The notes: generated by a model from the sequence alone, not told the origin. Positions 25,863 through 35,124 are shown, counted from the first letter of the stretch. The stretch: 64,000 nucleotides of DNA from Halarcobacter sp. (GCF_963676935.1 NZ_OY781470.1:3010680-3074679), one strand, 5' to 3'. Translations and numbers: made by a program.

Positions 25863-27725
25863 ATGATGAAGGATATTAGTACAAGAGTTAAGCTTATGCT
25901 TTTCCCGGTTGTTTTTCTGATAGTGATTATCAGTTCAGGTGTTACATTTAAATACTATTTTAGTATTTCAAATGAAAGAAATACTGCTGCAATGCAAACA
26001 GAGATTTTTCTGCAAGATTTCCTAAAAATGAGGATTGCAGTCTATCAGTTTATGAACAATCCTAGTATTGATTCATCAAAAAATGTGACTAATTTATTAG
26101 CCTCTTTTAGTAAAGATATTGATAGTTTTAAAGCTTCATTATCTCAAAAAACCAATAAAGAGATTTGTGATGATATGTTAAAATATATTGGAATATATAA
26201 CAATTATTTTGATTTAATGAGTGAAGCAAATTTGAAAAATAATTCAAATACTGCTGAGTATAAAAAATATATAGAAAAAATGATAGATTCAAGTGATAAG
26301 CTTGAAGAATCATTAAATAAGATTAATAAAAGTGCTATTTTATTAAAAGAAGATTCAATTACAACAATGGAAGTTACACTTTTAATAATGGCTCTAATTT
26401 TTACTGCAATTTTTATTGTTTTTTCAATCTTTATGGTAAAGCTAATTGTATCTTCATTGGATGACTTTAAGTGGGGCTTAGAGAGTTTCTTTAAGTACTT
26501 AAATAGAGAAGCAGAAGATACAAAACTTCTAGATGAAAATAGAAAAGATGAGTTTGGGGTAATGGCAAAAATGGTAAATGCTAATATTCTTAAAACAAAA
26601 ACTTCAGTTGAAGAGGATAGAGATGTTATACAAAAGGTTATTGAGGTCTTAAGCGAGCTTGAAAAAGGTGACTTATACCAAAGAGTAAAAGTTAAGTCTT
26701 CAAATCCGGCTTTAGAGAAGCTTATCTCTTTATTAAATGATATGAGTTCTAATTTAGAAGCGAATATTGATAGAATATTAACAATCTTAGCACAATACTC
26801 TGATTATAAATATATGAATAGTGTAGAGACAAAAAATCTAAAAGAACACTTATTAAGATTAGCTCAAGGAGTTAATATATTAGGTCAATCTATTACAGGA
26901 ATGCTAATAGAGAGTGATAACAATGGTAAAACTTTGGATGAAAGTTCAAATGTTTTACTTAAAAATGTGGATCTTCTAAATCAAAACTCAAATGAAGCTG
27001 CTGCAGCTTTAGAGGAAACAGCCGCGGCCTTAGAAGAGATTACAGGGAATATTGTAAATAATACAGAGAATGTTGTAAAGATGTCTAATTATGCAAAAGA
27101 GTTAAGTAACTCGGCAAATGATGGACAAAATTTAGCAACAAAAACAACTTCAGCAATGGATGATATTAATGATAAGGTTAACTCTATTAATGAAGCTATT
27201 ACTGTAATTGATCAGATTGCTTTCCAAACAAATATCTTGTCACTTAATGCTGCTGTTGAAGCAGCAACTGCAGGTGAAGCTGGAAAAGGTTTTGCTGTTG
27301 TTGCACAAGAGGTTAGAAATCTAGCTTCAAGATCTGCTGAAGCTGCTAAAGAGATTAAAGAGTTAGTTGGGGATGCAACAGTAAAAGCTAATTATGGAAA
27401 AGAGATCGCTGATGAGATGATAGTTGGATATGAAGGACTTAATAAAAATATCAAAAATACTTTAGATATCATCTCTGATGTTGAGATGGCAAGTAAAGAG
27501 CAGTCTACAGGTATTGAACAGATTAATGATGCTATTACTTCATTAGATCAGCAGACACAACAAAATGCAGCTATTGCAACACAAACCCATGAGGTGGCTA
27601 CTAAAACTGATGCAATAGCTAAGACTATTGTTGAGAGTGTAAATGAAAAAGAGTTTGATAGAAATCTTAAAATAGAAGAGAAAAAGAAAAAAGATGATGT
27701 TGTTGAGATAGAAGAGATTGCGTAA
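25863..27725 (+). CDS. Methyl-accepting chemotaxis protein
   Basis: 620 residues. TM1 is about residues 10-30 ([20 protein letters not shown]), a small periplasmic helical domain follows, TM2 is about 172-195 ([20 protein letters not shown]), then HAMP-like linkers and a long cytoplasmic coiled coil. The receptor tip is unmistakable ([20 protein letters not shown], then [20 protein letters not shown]). The C-terminus is lysine/glutamate rich ([16 protein letters not shown]) without an aromatic CheR-binding pentapeptide. The ligand is unknown. It is followed after 12 bases by a cyclic-di-GMP protein, probably cotranscribed. Confidence 0.93.
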   Translation: MMKDISTRVKLMLFPVVFLIVIISSGVTFKYYFSISNERNTAAMQTEIFLQDFLKMRIAVYQFMNNPSIDSSKNVTNLLASFSKDIDSFKASLSQKTNKEICDDMLKYIGIYNNYFDLMSEANLKNNSNTAEYKKYIEKMIDSSDKLEESLNKINKSAILLKEDSITTMEVTLLIMALIFTAIFIVFSIFMVKLIVSSLDDFKWGLESFFKYLNREAEDTKLLDENRKDEFGVMAKMVNANILKTKTSVEEDRDVIQKVIEVLSELEKGDLYQRVKVKSSNPALEKLISLLNDMSSNLEANIDRILTILAQYSDYKYMNSVETKNLKEHLLRLAQGVNILGQSITGMLIESDNNGKTLDESSNVLLKNVDLLNQNSNEAAAALEETAAALEEITGNIVNNTENVVKMSNYAKELSNSANDGQNLATKTTSAMDDINDKVNSINEAITVIDQIAFQTNILSLNAAVEAATAGEAGKGFAVVAQEVRNLASRSAEAAKEIKELVGDATVKANYGKEIADEMIVGYEGLNKNIKNTLDIISDVEMASKEQSTGIEQINDAITSLDQQTQQNAAIATQTHEVATKTDAIAKTIVESVNEKEFDRNLKIEEKKKKDDVVEIEEIA

Positions 27726-27737
27726 AAGGAGTCTACA

Positions 27738-29768
27738 ATGGAAGAGAAAGTTCCTTATAAAAAGGTCAAAAAATATCCAATGGACTCCTTTACCAATCAA
27801 GTTAATGCTCTTGTTTATACAGTTAATATTGAAACACAAGAGATCATTTTCTGTAATGAGAAATGTACAAAGGAGTTTGGTAATATAATTGGTCTTAAGT
27901 GTCATGAATTATTAGAAAAAGTCACGGATAAATATTATTTAGATTCTTATGATGAGTTTCATTGGGGGGAAAATGTAAATGAGTATCTAAATACTATAAA
28001 TAATAAAATATATTTATTTAGTGAAAAAGTAATTGAAGATTATAAAAAAAGAATCAGTGTAAAAGTCAGAGTAGGCGTTGATATAACAACAATAAAGGAC
28101 AAAGAAAGTAAAAAAAGAGAACAAAATATAAAAAATATTGAGACAATTGAGGCTATTCTAAACTCAACTATTGAATCAACTTTAGTATATGATAGCAATA
28201 AAAAGTGTATTAAGCTAAATGATGTAGCTTTGAAAACTTTTGGTTATACAAAAGATGAAATGGTGGGTAAAGATGTGAGAACTTTTATAGATAAAGATTC
28301 TTTACCTATTATAAAAAAAGTTCTTGCTACAGGTTATGAAGAGCCTTATGAGATAACAATGCTTAGAAAATGTGGACAAAAATTTCCTTGTATAGTTAAG
28401 GGTAAATATATCTACTTAAATAATGAAAAAGTTAGAGTTGTAGCGATTCTCGATCTAAGTCAAGATAAAGAGAAAGATAATAAGATTGTTAAACTTGCCT
28501 TTTATGATTCTTTGACAAATCTTCCAAATAGAGCATTACTTCAAGATAGAGTGGAACTTTTTCTTGCTAAATTAGCAAGAACAAAATACTATGGAGGTCT
28601 AATTGTAATAGATTTAGATCACTTCAAAAATATAAATAATACAAAAGGACATTTTGTAGGAGATAAAATTTTAATAGAATGTGCAAAAAGATTACAACAT
28701 TTAATAAGAAGTTGTGATACTATCTCAAGGTTTGGTGGTGATGAGTTTTTTATTCTCATTGATACTGACTTTCACGATAAATTTGATGCAGCTAATACTA
28801 TAAAAGATATATCAAAAAAAATATTACATAATATTCAAAAACCTTTTTATATTAAAGATGAAGAGTATCTTTTAACAGCAAGTATTGGTATCTCTATCTT
28901 TGATGAAAGCTTTAGTTATTATGAAATACTAAAATGTGCAGATAGTGCTATGAATTTTGTAAAAAAGAGTGGCAGAAACAATTACAATTTTTTTGATTCT
29001 GCTCTTCAAAGCCAGTTGGAAAGAAAAGCAATTATAACAGGAAAGCTAAGGGAAGCAATTAAATTAAAACAGATATCTATAGCTTATCAAAAGCAAGTAG
29101 ATATTAATACCAATGTAGTAGGTGTTGAAGCATTAGCTAGATGGAAAGATGAAAAGTTAGGAAATATAAGTCCTAATGAATTTATCCCCATAGCTGAAGA
29201 GAGTGGACTTATTATTGAGTTTGGATATTACTTGCTTGAAGAGACTGCAAGAGTTATTAAGAAATGGCAATCAAATCCAGAAAGAGCCATATGGAGAATG
29301 TCTGTAAATGTTAGTTTAAGCCAATTTAGTAAAAATGATTTTGTATTTTTTATAGAACAAATTATAAAAGACTATAAGATTGATGCAAAATTATTAAGGC
29401 TGGAGATTACTGAAAGTATACTTTTAAATAATATTGATGATGCTATCTCAAAAATCGATTATTTAAAGAAGCTTGGTATATCTATCTCAATTGATGATTT
29501 TGGTACAGGATATTCTTCTTTAGCTTATTTAAAAAAACTTTCAATAGATGAATTAAAAATTGATAAATCTTTTATAGAAGATATTTTAGTTGATGATAAT
29601 GATGAAATATTAGTAATTGCTATATTAGATTTAGGAAATAAATTTGGTTTTGATGTTATTGCAGAGGGTGTAGAAACTAAAGAGATTTATGAAAAACTAA
29701 AAAAATTAGGTTGTAAATATTTTCAAGGTTTTTATTTCTCAAAACCTCTCCCTAAAGAGAGGTTATAA
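27738..29768 (+). CDS. PAS-PAS-GGDEF-EAL cyclic-di-GMP protein
   Basis: 676 residues without membrane segments. There are two PAS-like modules (about 10-120 and 135-245), a GGDEF domain with the intact active site FGGDEFFIL, and an EAL domain with GVEALARWKDE, RLEITESILL, SIDDFGTGYSSLAYL, DELKIDKSF and IAEGVET. Both synthesis and hydrolysis of c-di-GMP are possible from the motifs; which dominates cannot be read. It sits 12 bases behind the chemoreceptor gene and ends at a bidirectional terminator. Confidence 0.9.
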   Translation: MEEKVPYKKVKKYPMDSFTNQVNALVYTVNIETQEIIFCNEKCTKEFGNIIGLKCHELLEKVTDKYYLDSYDEFHWGENVNEYLNTINNKIYLFSEKVIEDYKKRISVKVRVGVDITTIKDKESKKREQNIKNIETIEAILNSTIESTLVYDSNKKCIKLNDVALKTFGYTKDEMVGKDVRTFIDKDSLPIIKKVLATGYEEPYEITMLRKCGQKFPCIVKGKYIYLNNEKVRVVAILDLSQDKEKDNKIVKLAFYDSLTNLPNRALLQDRVELFLAKLARTKYYGGLIVIDLDHFKNINNTKGHFVGDKILIECAKRLQHLIRSCDTISRFGGDEFFILIDTDFHDKFDAANTIKDISKKILHNIQKPFYIKDEEYLLTASIGISIFDESFSYYEILKCADSAMNFVKKSGRNNYNFFDSALQSQLERKAIITGKLREAIKLKQISIAYQKQVDINTNVVGVEALARWKDEKLGNISPNEFIPIAEESGLIIEFGYYLLEETARVIKKWQSNPERAIWRMSVNVSLSQFSKNDFVFFIEQIIKDYKIDAKLLRLEITESILLNNIDDAISKIDYLKKLGISISIDDFGTGYSSLAYLKKLSIDELKIDKSFIEDILVDDNDEILVIAILDLGNKFGFDVIAEGVETKEIYEKLKKLGCKYFQGFYFSKPLPKERL

Positions 29769-29796
29769 AAGAGTATTCTATTAAGAGGATACTCTT
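29769..29796. terminator. Bidirectional terminator hairpin
   Basis: AAGAGTATTC and GGATACTCTT pair over ten positions (one G-T) around an 8-base loop, with Ts on both outer sides. It separates the convergent GGDEF-EAL gene and the ferredoxin gene, and so the signalling region from the nif region. Confidence 0.8.
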
Positions 29797-29805
29797 CTTT
29801 TACTA

Positions 29806-30192
29806 TTAAAAATCTTGAACGTTTGCTGCTGCTTCTCTATCAGCCATTGAGATATCTGCAATAAATTTTTGTTCTTTTACTTCAGGTAACATAAGACCTT
29901 TTTTCTTGTGTTCTCTAATTTTGTAAATACCCTGTTCATTTTTTTCTGCATAATATTCATTGAATTCTGCAGTATAAGGCATATCCCAAACTATTGCACC
30001 TTCAGTTGGGCAAGCTTCTGCACATCTTGGAGCATCAGCATGATCAACACACTCAACACATGATTCTGGTTTAACATAAAAGTAATCTTCATATGGATTC
30101 TTCTCATGACCCTCTTCTAAGATAGCTGCAACTGGACACTCTGGTGCACATGCTTCACAACTAATACATTCTTCTGTAATTCTAACTGCCAT
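29806..30192 (-). CDS. 2[4Fe-4S] ferredoxin, nif-associated
   Basis: 128 residues. First cluster motif CISCEACAPECP (Cys10, 13, 16, 20); second CVECVDHADAPRCAEACP with the extended CxxC-x8-CxxxC spacing typical of nif-linked and FdI-like bacterial ferredoxins. The 50-residue C-terminal tail is longer than in clostridial ferredoxins. It probably donates electrons to nitrogenase or its assembly. It has its own -24/-12 promoter 37 bases upstream, directly behind the acetyltransferase gene. Confidence 0.9.
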   Translation of the reverse strand: MAVRITEECISCEACAPECPVAAILEEGHEKNPYEDYFYVKPESCVECVDHADAPRCAEACPTEGAIVWDMPYTAEFNEYYAEKNEQGIYKIREHKKKGLMLPEVKEQKFIADISMADREAAANVQDF

Positions 30193-30228
30193 TTTTTCAT
30201 CCTTCGCTTTAAAATATAGAGTTAAAGA

Positions 30229-30244
30229 TGCAAAAACTATTCCA
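30229..30244 (-). promoter_or_regulatory. Sigma-54 promoter of the ferredoxin gene
   Basis: TGGAATAGTTTTTGCA on the minus strand. GG and GC are separated by exactly ten bases, matching TGGCAC-N5-TTGCW at the invariant positions. It lies 37 bases before the ferredoxin ATG. Confidence 0.75.
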
Positions 30245-30247
30245 TAA

Positions 30248-30709
30248 TTAATCTAAATGGTTATACCAAGCTGATAGGTTACTTTTTTTAAATGATTTTT
30301 TTAGATAAAACTCTTTTGCATTAGTGTTGTCATTGTCACACACTAATTGTAATCTTTTTATATGATGTTTATTTGCATATTTTTTTAGATATTCAAAAAG
30401 GTAAGTTCCTACTCCCATATCTCTATAGTCATCACTTACAATAAAGTCTTCAATAAGCCCAGTTTTTGCTCCCACAGCTGTTGAAATGATTGTCTGCATG
30501 GTAACCATTGCAATAGTTTCTTCTTCAAATTTTGCAATTACAACAATAGCTTCTTTTCTTTTTAATAAAAGTCTTAAACCCTCTTCATGTTTTGCTTTAT
30601 CAAAACAAAAATCTTTCTCTATCGTAAATAGTTGTTTTAAAAGAGGGATTAATGACTCTATATCATCAATCTCTGCATTACGTATTTGTAGATTATTTTT
30701 TAATATCAC
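30248..30709 (-). CDS. GNAT-family N-acetyltransferase
   Basis: 153 residues, RimI-like GNAT fold: LQIRNAEIDDIESLIPLLKQ at the start, GLIEDFIVSDDYRDMGVGTYL as acetyl-CoA motif A (DYRDMGVGTYL replaces the usual RGxGxG/A pattern), and LVCDNDNTNAKEFYLKKSF at the end. The start is GTG, inside the last codons of clpX (17-base overlap). It is the final gene of the unit nifA-Tpx-SIR2-clpX-GNAT. The substrate is unknown; a protein of the nif system is conceivable from context. Confidence 0.8.
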   Translation of the reverse strand: MILKNNLQIRNAEIDDIESLIPLLKQLFTIEKDFCFDKAKHEEGLRLLLKRKEAIVVIAKFEEETIAMVTMQTIISTAVGAKTGLIEDFIVSDDYRDMGVGTYLFEYLKKYANKHHIKRLQLVCDNDNTNAKEFYLKKSFKKSNLSAWYNHLD

Positions 30710-31946
30710 TGTAACTTATCTCTTTTTTGTTTGTAAGTTTTTCTTCTGAAGGTTTTTTATAAACTAAATCTATCTCTTTTTCTTTATTTATATACTCTTT
30801 AGTAATTGTACATGAATTTAAGTTTTCTTCTGAAGGTATAGTATATTGTAGTGGAAGCATTATCTTTTCTATAATACCTCTTAAGCCTCTAGCTCCTACA
30901 TCTTTTTCAACTGCAATTTCTGCAATCTCTTCAAGTGCACTATCACTAAAGTTTAATTCAACCCCATCTAATTCAAAAAGGATTTCATATTGTTTTGTAA
31001 TGGCATTTTTAGGCTCTTTTAGAACTCTTATTAAATCCTCTTTTGATAATTTATCAAGTTCAGCAATTACTGGGATTCTTCCCATAAATTCAGGAATAAG
31101 TCCAAAGTTGATAAGCTCTTTTGGCTCTATCTCTTTTTTTATCTCCTCTTCCTTTTTACCATTAACAAATCCCATTACTGAAGCTTTTTCTTTCTCTGTA
31201 TCTTTTCTTAAACCTACAAAGGCTCCCCCACAGATAAATAAGACATGTGTAGTATCAAATAAAACAGTTTCAGCAGTTGAGTTTTTTCTACTTCCTTTTA
31301 CAGGAACATATACATCAGCACCCTCTAAAATCTTTAAAAGTCCTTGCTGAACACCCTCTCCACTTACATCTCTACCACTTGTGGCACTTTCACTTTTGTT
31401 AGCTATCTTATCAATTTCATCGATATATACAATACCTCTTTTTGCTTTTTCAAGGTCAAAATCAGCAGCTGCAAGTAATCTTGAAAGGATAGATTCTACA
31501 TCTTCTCCCACATAACCAGCTTCAGTTAAGGCTGTTGCATCTGCAACTGCAAAGGGTACATCCATGATTTTTGCTAAAGATTTTGCTAAAAGTGTTTTCC
31601 CTGAACCTGTTGGTCCAACTAACATAATATTTGATTTTTCAATCTCTACATTTTTTATGATAGGTTTGTCTATTCTTTTGTAATGGTTATATAATGCAAC
31701 AGCTAATACCTTTTTTGCATCTTCTTGTCCAATTACATATTCATCTAAGTGTTCTTTTATTTTTATAGGTACATTTAGCCCTTTTTGAAACTCTTTTTTA
31801 GATGTTTGTATAGCTTCTTTTTCTAAAACTGTTGAACACATTGTTATACATTCATCACAAATATGTGAAGTTTCACTACTAAATATTTTCTTTACTTCTT
31901 TTATCTCTTTCCCGCAGAAGTCACAGGTACTTGTTTTATTCGCCAT
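30693..31946 (-). CDS. clpX: ClpX-type AAA+ unfoldase in the nifA unit
   Basis: 417 residues, full ClpX layout: N-terminal C4 zinc domain (CDFCGKEI, then CDECITMC), Walker A GPTGSGKTLLAK, Walker B GIVYIDEIDKI, pore loop GYVGEDVE, sensor region GLIPEFMGRIPV, and the GARGLRGIIEKIMLPLQY box. The IGF-type ClpP-docking loop appears changed: MGFVNGKK stands near where GFG/IGF is expected. Since a housekeeping ClpX should exist elsewhere, this is probably a nif-dedicated paralogue. Azotobacter vinelandii also has a nif-linked ClpX2 that affects NifB/NifEN levels. It overlaps its neighbours on both sides. Confidence 0.88.
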   Translation of the reverse strand: MANKTSTCDFCGKEIKEVKKIFSSETSHICDECITMCSTVLEKEAIQTSKKEFQKGLNVPIKIKEHLDEYVIGQEDAKKVLAVALYNHYKRIDKPIIKNVEIEKSNIMLVGPTGSGKTLLAKSLAKIMDVPFAVADATALTEAGYVGEDVESILSRLLAAADFDLEKAKRGIVYIDEIDKIANKSESATSGRDVSGEGVQQGLLKILEGADVYVPVKGSRKNSTAETVLFDTTHVLFICGGAFVGLRKDTEKEKASVMGFVNGKKEEEIKKEIEPKELINFGLIPEFMGRIPVIAELDKLSKEDLIRVLKEPKNAITKQYEILFELDGVELNFSDSALEEIAEIAVEKDVGARGLRGIIEKIMLPLQYTIPSEENLNSCTITKEYINKEKEIDLVYKKPSEEKLTNKKEISYSDIKK

Positions 31947-32763
31947 GGCTATCTATAAATTCATTAATACTCATTTTAACATTTTCTAATGAATGAGTTT
32001 TGATAAATTTATCCTCTTTCTTTGTTAGTTCTTCTTTATTTAAAAGTGTAAAACCACCTTTAAGACCAATAGTTACTTCATTTGCTACCATTCTAAAAGT
32101 ATCTCTTGAAAAGTCAACTCCCATAAAAAGATACTCTTTATCTTTTCTATAATCTTTTAATATAGGAGGAATTGCATATCCACCCATAGCTTCAGTTAAC
32201 CAATCAACAAAATCAGCATCTGAAATGATAAAATTCATTTCAGGTTTTGTTGAACCCATTGGTTTAAACAGAATTGGTAAATCTAATGATAATTCCTCTT
32301 TTTCCACTTTTTTATATTCACTAGATGATACTTCATATTTATAAATAATAAATCTGTCATAATCTGCTGTAATTCTAGAAATCCCTGTGATTAAGAAGTG
32401 GTCACAATCACTATATACTTTTTGCAATGAGTCATCAACTGTGGTATCAATTATATATTTTGGTTTAAATTTTGATAACCATTGGTAAACTTTTGGTACT
32501 TCATACTCCTTTGAACTAAAGATATGATTTGTCATTTGAACAACAAACTCTCTACCTTTTCTTTGTTCTAAGCTCATTGCCGCACGACTATACTCATACA
32601 TTAACCTTGGACTCATAGCTCTACCATTATTTAGTGCTAAAATCATTGAGTCGCTATCAAATGGTAATTGTGTACCATCAGATGCTATTGTACCTTCAAA
32701 GACACCCATTCCTAAAAATGGAATTAAGGTACCACTTTTTAATTTTTCAATAATATCATCCAT
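31936..32763 (-). CDS. SIR2-like domain protein, nif-associated
   Basis: 275 residues from the ATG at 32763, chosen because CAGGAGTT precedes it and it overlaps the upstream stop as ATGGATGA; a longer frame lacks such a site. The fold markers of the SIR2-like (SIR2_2) family are LIPFLGMGVFEG (nucleotide loop), PKYIIDTTVDDSLQKVY (place of TTNYD) and KPMGSTKPEMNFIISDADFVDWL (place of LHGS...TxxDY). The usual histidine of LHG is methionine here, so NAD hydrolysis is doubtful. It is sandwiched between the Tpx-like and clpX genes with overlaps. Function unknown. Confidence 0.72.
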   Translation of the reverse strand: MDDIIEKLKSGTLIPFLGMGVFEGTIASDGTQLPFDSDSMILALNNGRAMSPRLMYEYSRAAMSLEQRKGREFVVQMTNHIFSSKEYEVPKVYQWLSKFKPKYIIDTTVDDSLQKVYSDCDHFLITGISRITADYDRFIIYKYEVSSSEYKKVEKEELSLDLPILFKPMGSTKPEMNFIISDADFVDWLTEAMGGYAIPPILKDYRKDKEYLFMGVDFSRDTFRMVANEVTIGLKGGFTLLNKEELTKKEDKFIKTHSLENVKMSINEFIDSHGE

Positions 32764-33265
32764 GACATCCAACTCCTGTGTAGGATTGATATACCTTATT
32801 AAGCTCAACTCTTACTCTTTCGATATCAAGAGGTTTTTCTAAGTCTTGGGGTATATCAATATGATAAATAGCTCCATCTTTTCCAATTATAAATAAAGCC
32901 TTTGTTAATTTGTTTTCCATAGACCCACTTACAATTTTCGTTCCGTACATCTCTCCAAACTCATTATTTACATCAAAAACTGGAATTAACTTCTTTAATT
33001 TGGGTAATTCTATCTTTTTATTAAAGAAAAGATATGTATTTATTTCCACTTTTGAGTCATTTATAAAATCATCAAAAAATATTATCTCCTCTTTGAAATC
33101 TTCAAAATCTGGATATGATAAAAATATTTGAATTGTTCTTTCGGGACTTGCTTTTTTTATGGTTAATTCTTGATCTTTAACATCTTCAACATCAACATCT
33201 TCAGCCATATAACCTATATCTATAATCTCATCTGTAATTTTAAATTCTTCATTTTTATAAATCAT
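32756..33265 (-). CDS. Tpx/peroxiredoxin-like protein without peroxidatic cysteine
   Basis: About 169 residues. The C-terminal two thirds follow the thiol peroxidase plan: TIQIFLSYPDFEDFKEEIIF replaces the FPSxDTPVC region, IPVFDVNNEFGEMYGTKIV matches LSDFR..FGxxYGV, and KALFIIGKDGAIYHIDIP matches RAVFVLDxxGxVxY. No cysteine is at the active position; the only cysteine is near the C-terminus (GVGCHG). It is related to two proteins next to nifN. The start is uncertain: 33265 (weak GGA) or 33277; both lie inside the nifA end, so translation is coupled. Confidence 0.65.
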   Translation of the reverse strand: MIYKNEEFKITDEIIDIGYMAEDVDVEDVKDQELTIKKASPERTIQIFLSYPDFEDFKEEIIFFDDFINDSKVEINTYLFFNKKIELPKLKKLIPVFDVNNEFGEMYGTKIVSGSMENKLTKALFIIGKDGAIYHIDIPQDLEKPLDIERVRVELNKVYQSYTGVGCHG

Positions 33266-34805
33266 TTGATATTCCATATTTTTTGATTTTGTAACCAATT
33301 TGTCTAAGTGTAATGCCTAACTCTTTTGCTGCATGAGATTGATTAAAGTTATTATTTTCTAAAGCAGTTTCTATTGCCTCTTTTTCTATCTCTTCTAGGG
33401 TTTTGTTTTCCATAGGAATAGTTTTGTATCCTTTTTTAAGATTATCATCATTAAGTGCAGGAAGAAGAAGCAACATATCAAATTTATTAATCCCCTCTTC
33501 ATTTCCCATTAAAACTATTCTTTCTAAAGTATTTTCAAGCTCCCTTACATTCCCTGGCCATGGATAATTCATAAGTATCTCCATTGCTTCATCAGTTATT
33601 TTTACAACTTTTTTATGGTTTTTAATAGCTCTTTCTAGGAAAAATTCAACTAATTGTCTAATATCATCTCCCCTTTCTCTAACTGGTGGTAAATCAATAG
33701 GAATAACATTTAGTCTATAGTATAAATCCTCTCTAAACTCTCCATCTTCAACCATTTTTTCAAGGTTTCTATTAGTTGCTGCAACAAGCCTAACATTTAC
33801 TTTTATTGTTTTGCTTCCACCAACTCTTTCAAACTCTCTTTCTTGTAAAACTCTTAGAAGTTTTACTTGTGCTGATGCAGATATATCACCTATTTCATCT
33901 AAAAATAGTGTTCCTCCATCTGCTAATTCAAATCTACCTTTTCTAGTTTCTCTTGCATCTGTAAATGCACCTTTTTCATGTCCAAATAGTTCACTCTCTA
34001 ATAATGTATCTGTAATAGCAGCACAGTTTAGTTTAATAAAAGGCTCATCTTTTCTTTTACTTCTTTTATGTATTGCAGCTGCTACTAACTCTTTACCTGT
34101 ACCAGTTTCCCCTCTAACTAGTACTGTAACATCTGATTGAGCGATTCTTTGTATTACTTGGAATACCTGTTGCATTTTAGGACTATCTCCAATAATATCT
34201 CCAAAGTTGTGAACTTTTGAATCCCATTCCATTTTATAATAAAGTTTCAACTCTTTTAATCTCTCTTTCTCTCTATTATTTAGTTGATAAGAGTAAATTG
34301 ATTGTGCAAATATTGAAGCAATAATTGTCAATATTCTAACACAGTCCTCAAAACCTATTTCTGTACTTTTTGTAAGTGCTGCTCCTAATACCCCAATGGT
34401 TACATCTTCTATAACTAAAGGTACAGCAACATATGATAGGTTATTAAAATCTTTTTTTCCTGATTTATTTAAAAATAGTGAATCATTATGTATATTTTCT
34501 ACTACAACAGGTTCTTTAGCTTCTGCTGCCATACCTGTAACACCCTCTCCTAGTTTATAACATGAAAGTTTTTTTTGTATTGATGAAAGTTCAACTGAGG
34601 CAAAAACATTAAGAGTATCATCCTCTTCTAAGAGGTGAATTGTACAATTTGTAAGACTTAGCGAGTTTTTTAAAATCTTCATTGATTTTTCCAATGATGT
34701 TTTCAAATCATAATTATTTGCCATCATCGAAGCGATATCATAAAGTGTTGTTAATTCTTTTGTTGTTAAACATCCCTCGCATGCAGATTTATCCATTAAT
34801 GCCAT
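33255..34805 (-). CDS. nifA: Nif-specific sigma-54-dependent activator NifA
   Basis: 516 residues: GAF domain (about 20-165), AAA+ domain with Walker A GETGTGKELVAAAIHKRS, the sigma-54 contact loop ELFGHEKGAFTDA, Walker B GGTLFLDEIGD and R-finger FREDLYYRLNVIPIDLPP, and a Fis-type HTH at the end (NQSHAAKELGITLRQIGYKI). The cysteine-rich linker of O2-sensing rhizobial NifA is absent; a CEGC lies at residues 9-12. No nifL was recognised nearby. The ribosome site AAAGGAG gives the start. First gene of a five-gene unit with a sigma-70-like promoter. Confidence 0.92.
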   Translation of the reverse strand: MALMDKSACEGCLTTKELTTLYDIASMMANNYDLKTSLEKSMKILKNSLSLTNCTIHLLEEDDTLNVFASVELSSIQKKLSCYKLGEGVTGMAAEAKEPVVVENIHNDSLFLNKSGKKDFNNLSYVAVPLVIEDVTIGVLGAALTKSTEIGFEDCVRILTIIASIFAQSIYSYQLNNREKERLKELKLYYKMEWDSKVHNFGDIIGDSPKMQQVFQVIQRIAQSDVTVLVRGETGTGKELVAAAIHKRSKRKDEPFIKLNCAAITDTLLESELFGHEKGAFTDARETRKGRFELADGGTLFLDEIGDISASAQVKLLRVLQEREFERVGGSKTIKVNVRLVAATNRNLEKMVEDGEFREDLYYRLNVIPIDLPPVRERGDDIRQLVEFFLERAIKNHKKVVKITDEAMEILMNYPWPGNVRELENTLERIVLMGNEEGINKFDMLLLLPALNDDNLKKGYKTIPMENKTLEEIEKEAIETALENNNFNQSHAAKELGITLRQIGYKIKKYGISNDL

Positions 34806-34852
34806 TATTGAACTCCTTTTGCAGTATAAACATTAGATTGTATAGTTATTAT

Positions 34853-34858
34853 ATTATA
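34853..34858 (-). promoter_or_regulatory. -10 box of the nifA unit
   Basis: TATAAT in an AT-rich run, 48 bases upstream of the nifA ATG. No -24/-12 element is present, so nifA seems to be made from a housekeeping promoter. Confidence 0.5.
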
Positions 34859-34870
34859 GTATAAAAATTA

Positions 34871-34905
34871 GGGTATTTACAGCTAGTCATGTCTATAAAA
34901 TACCC
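34871..34905 (-). terminator. Terminator hairpin after nifT
   Basis: On the minus strand GGGTATTT (complement of 34898-34905) pairs with AAATACCC (complement of 34871-34878); 19-base loop, then TAATTTTTATA. It closes the aldo/keto reductase-FAD protein-nifT unit before the nifA promoter. Confidence 0.6.
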
Positions 34906-34914
34906 AATGAATGA

Positions 34915-35124
34915 TTAGTCAGCTATCTTTTTACAAACTTCTTCTTTTGGTAAGTTTTTAGGCCCTGGTTGTATCCACCAAGTTTCACCATTTGAAAGTT
35001 CAACTTCTCCACCCCAGTTTTCTTCAGTATCAAATTCTAAAGATTCAATTGTTTCTTCCATATCTTTTTTTGCAACATAAAAATATATCACACCACTATC
35101 TTCTCTAAGCATTACTTTTGCCAT
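34915..35124 (-). CDS. nifT: NifT/FixU family protein
   Basis: 69 residues, family length. MAKVMLREDSGVIYFYVAKK, DMEETI and ENWGGEVELSNGETW match NifT (VMIRR..xxLxxYVPKKDLEE, WGGxxxLxNGxxW). NifT is a small protein of unknown biochemical role in nif operons, usually behind nifK. Here it is instead behind an FAD protein and an aldo/keto reductase, and away from nifHDK. The AAAAAAGGAG ribosome site is good. Confidence 0.85.
   Translation of the reverse strand: MAKVMLREDSGVIYFYVAKKDMEETIESLEFDTEENWGGEVELSNGETWWIQPGPKNLPKEEVCKKIAD

Noticed and set aside
31936-32763. SIR2 plus neighbours as an anti-phage defence island
   Set aside because: No nuclease, TIR, Argonaute or other defence partner is present; the gene overlaps nifA-unit genes, and the catalytic histidine position is changed.
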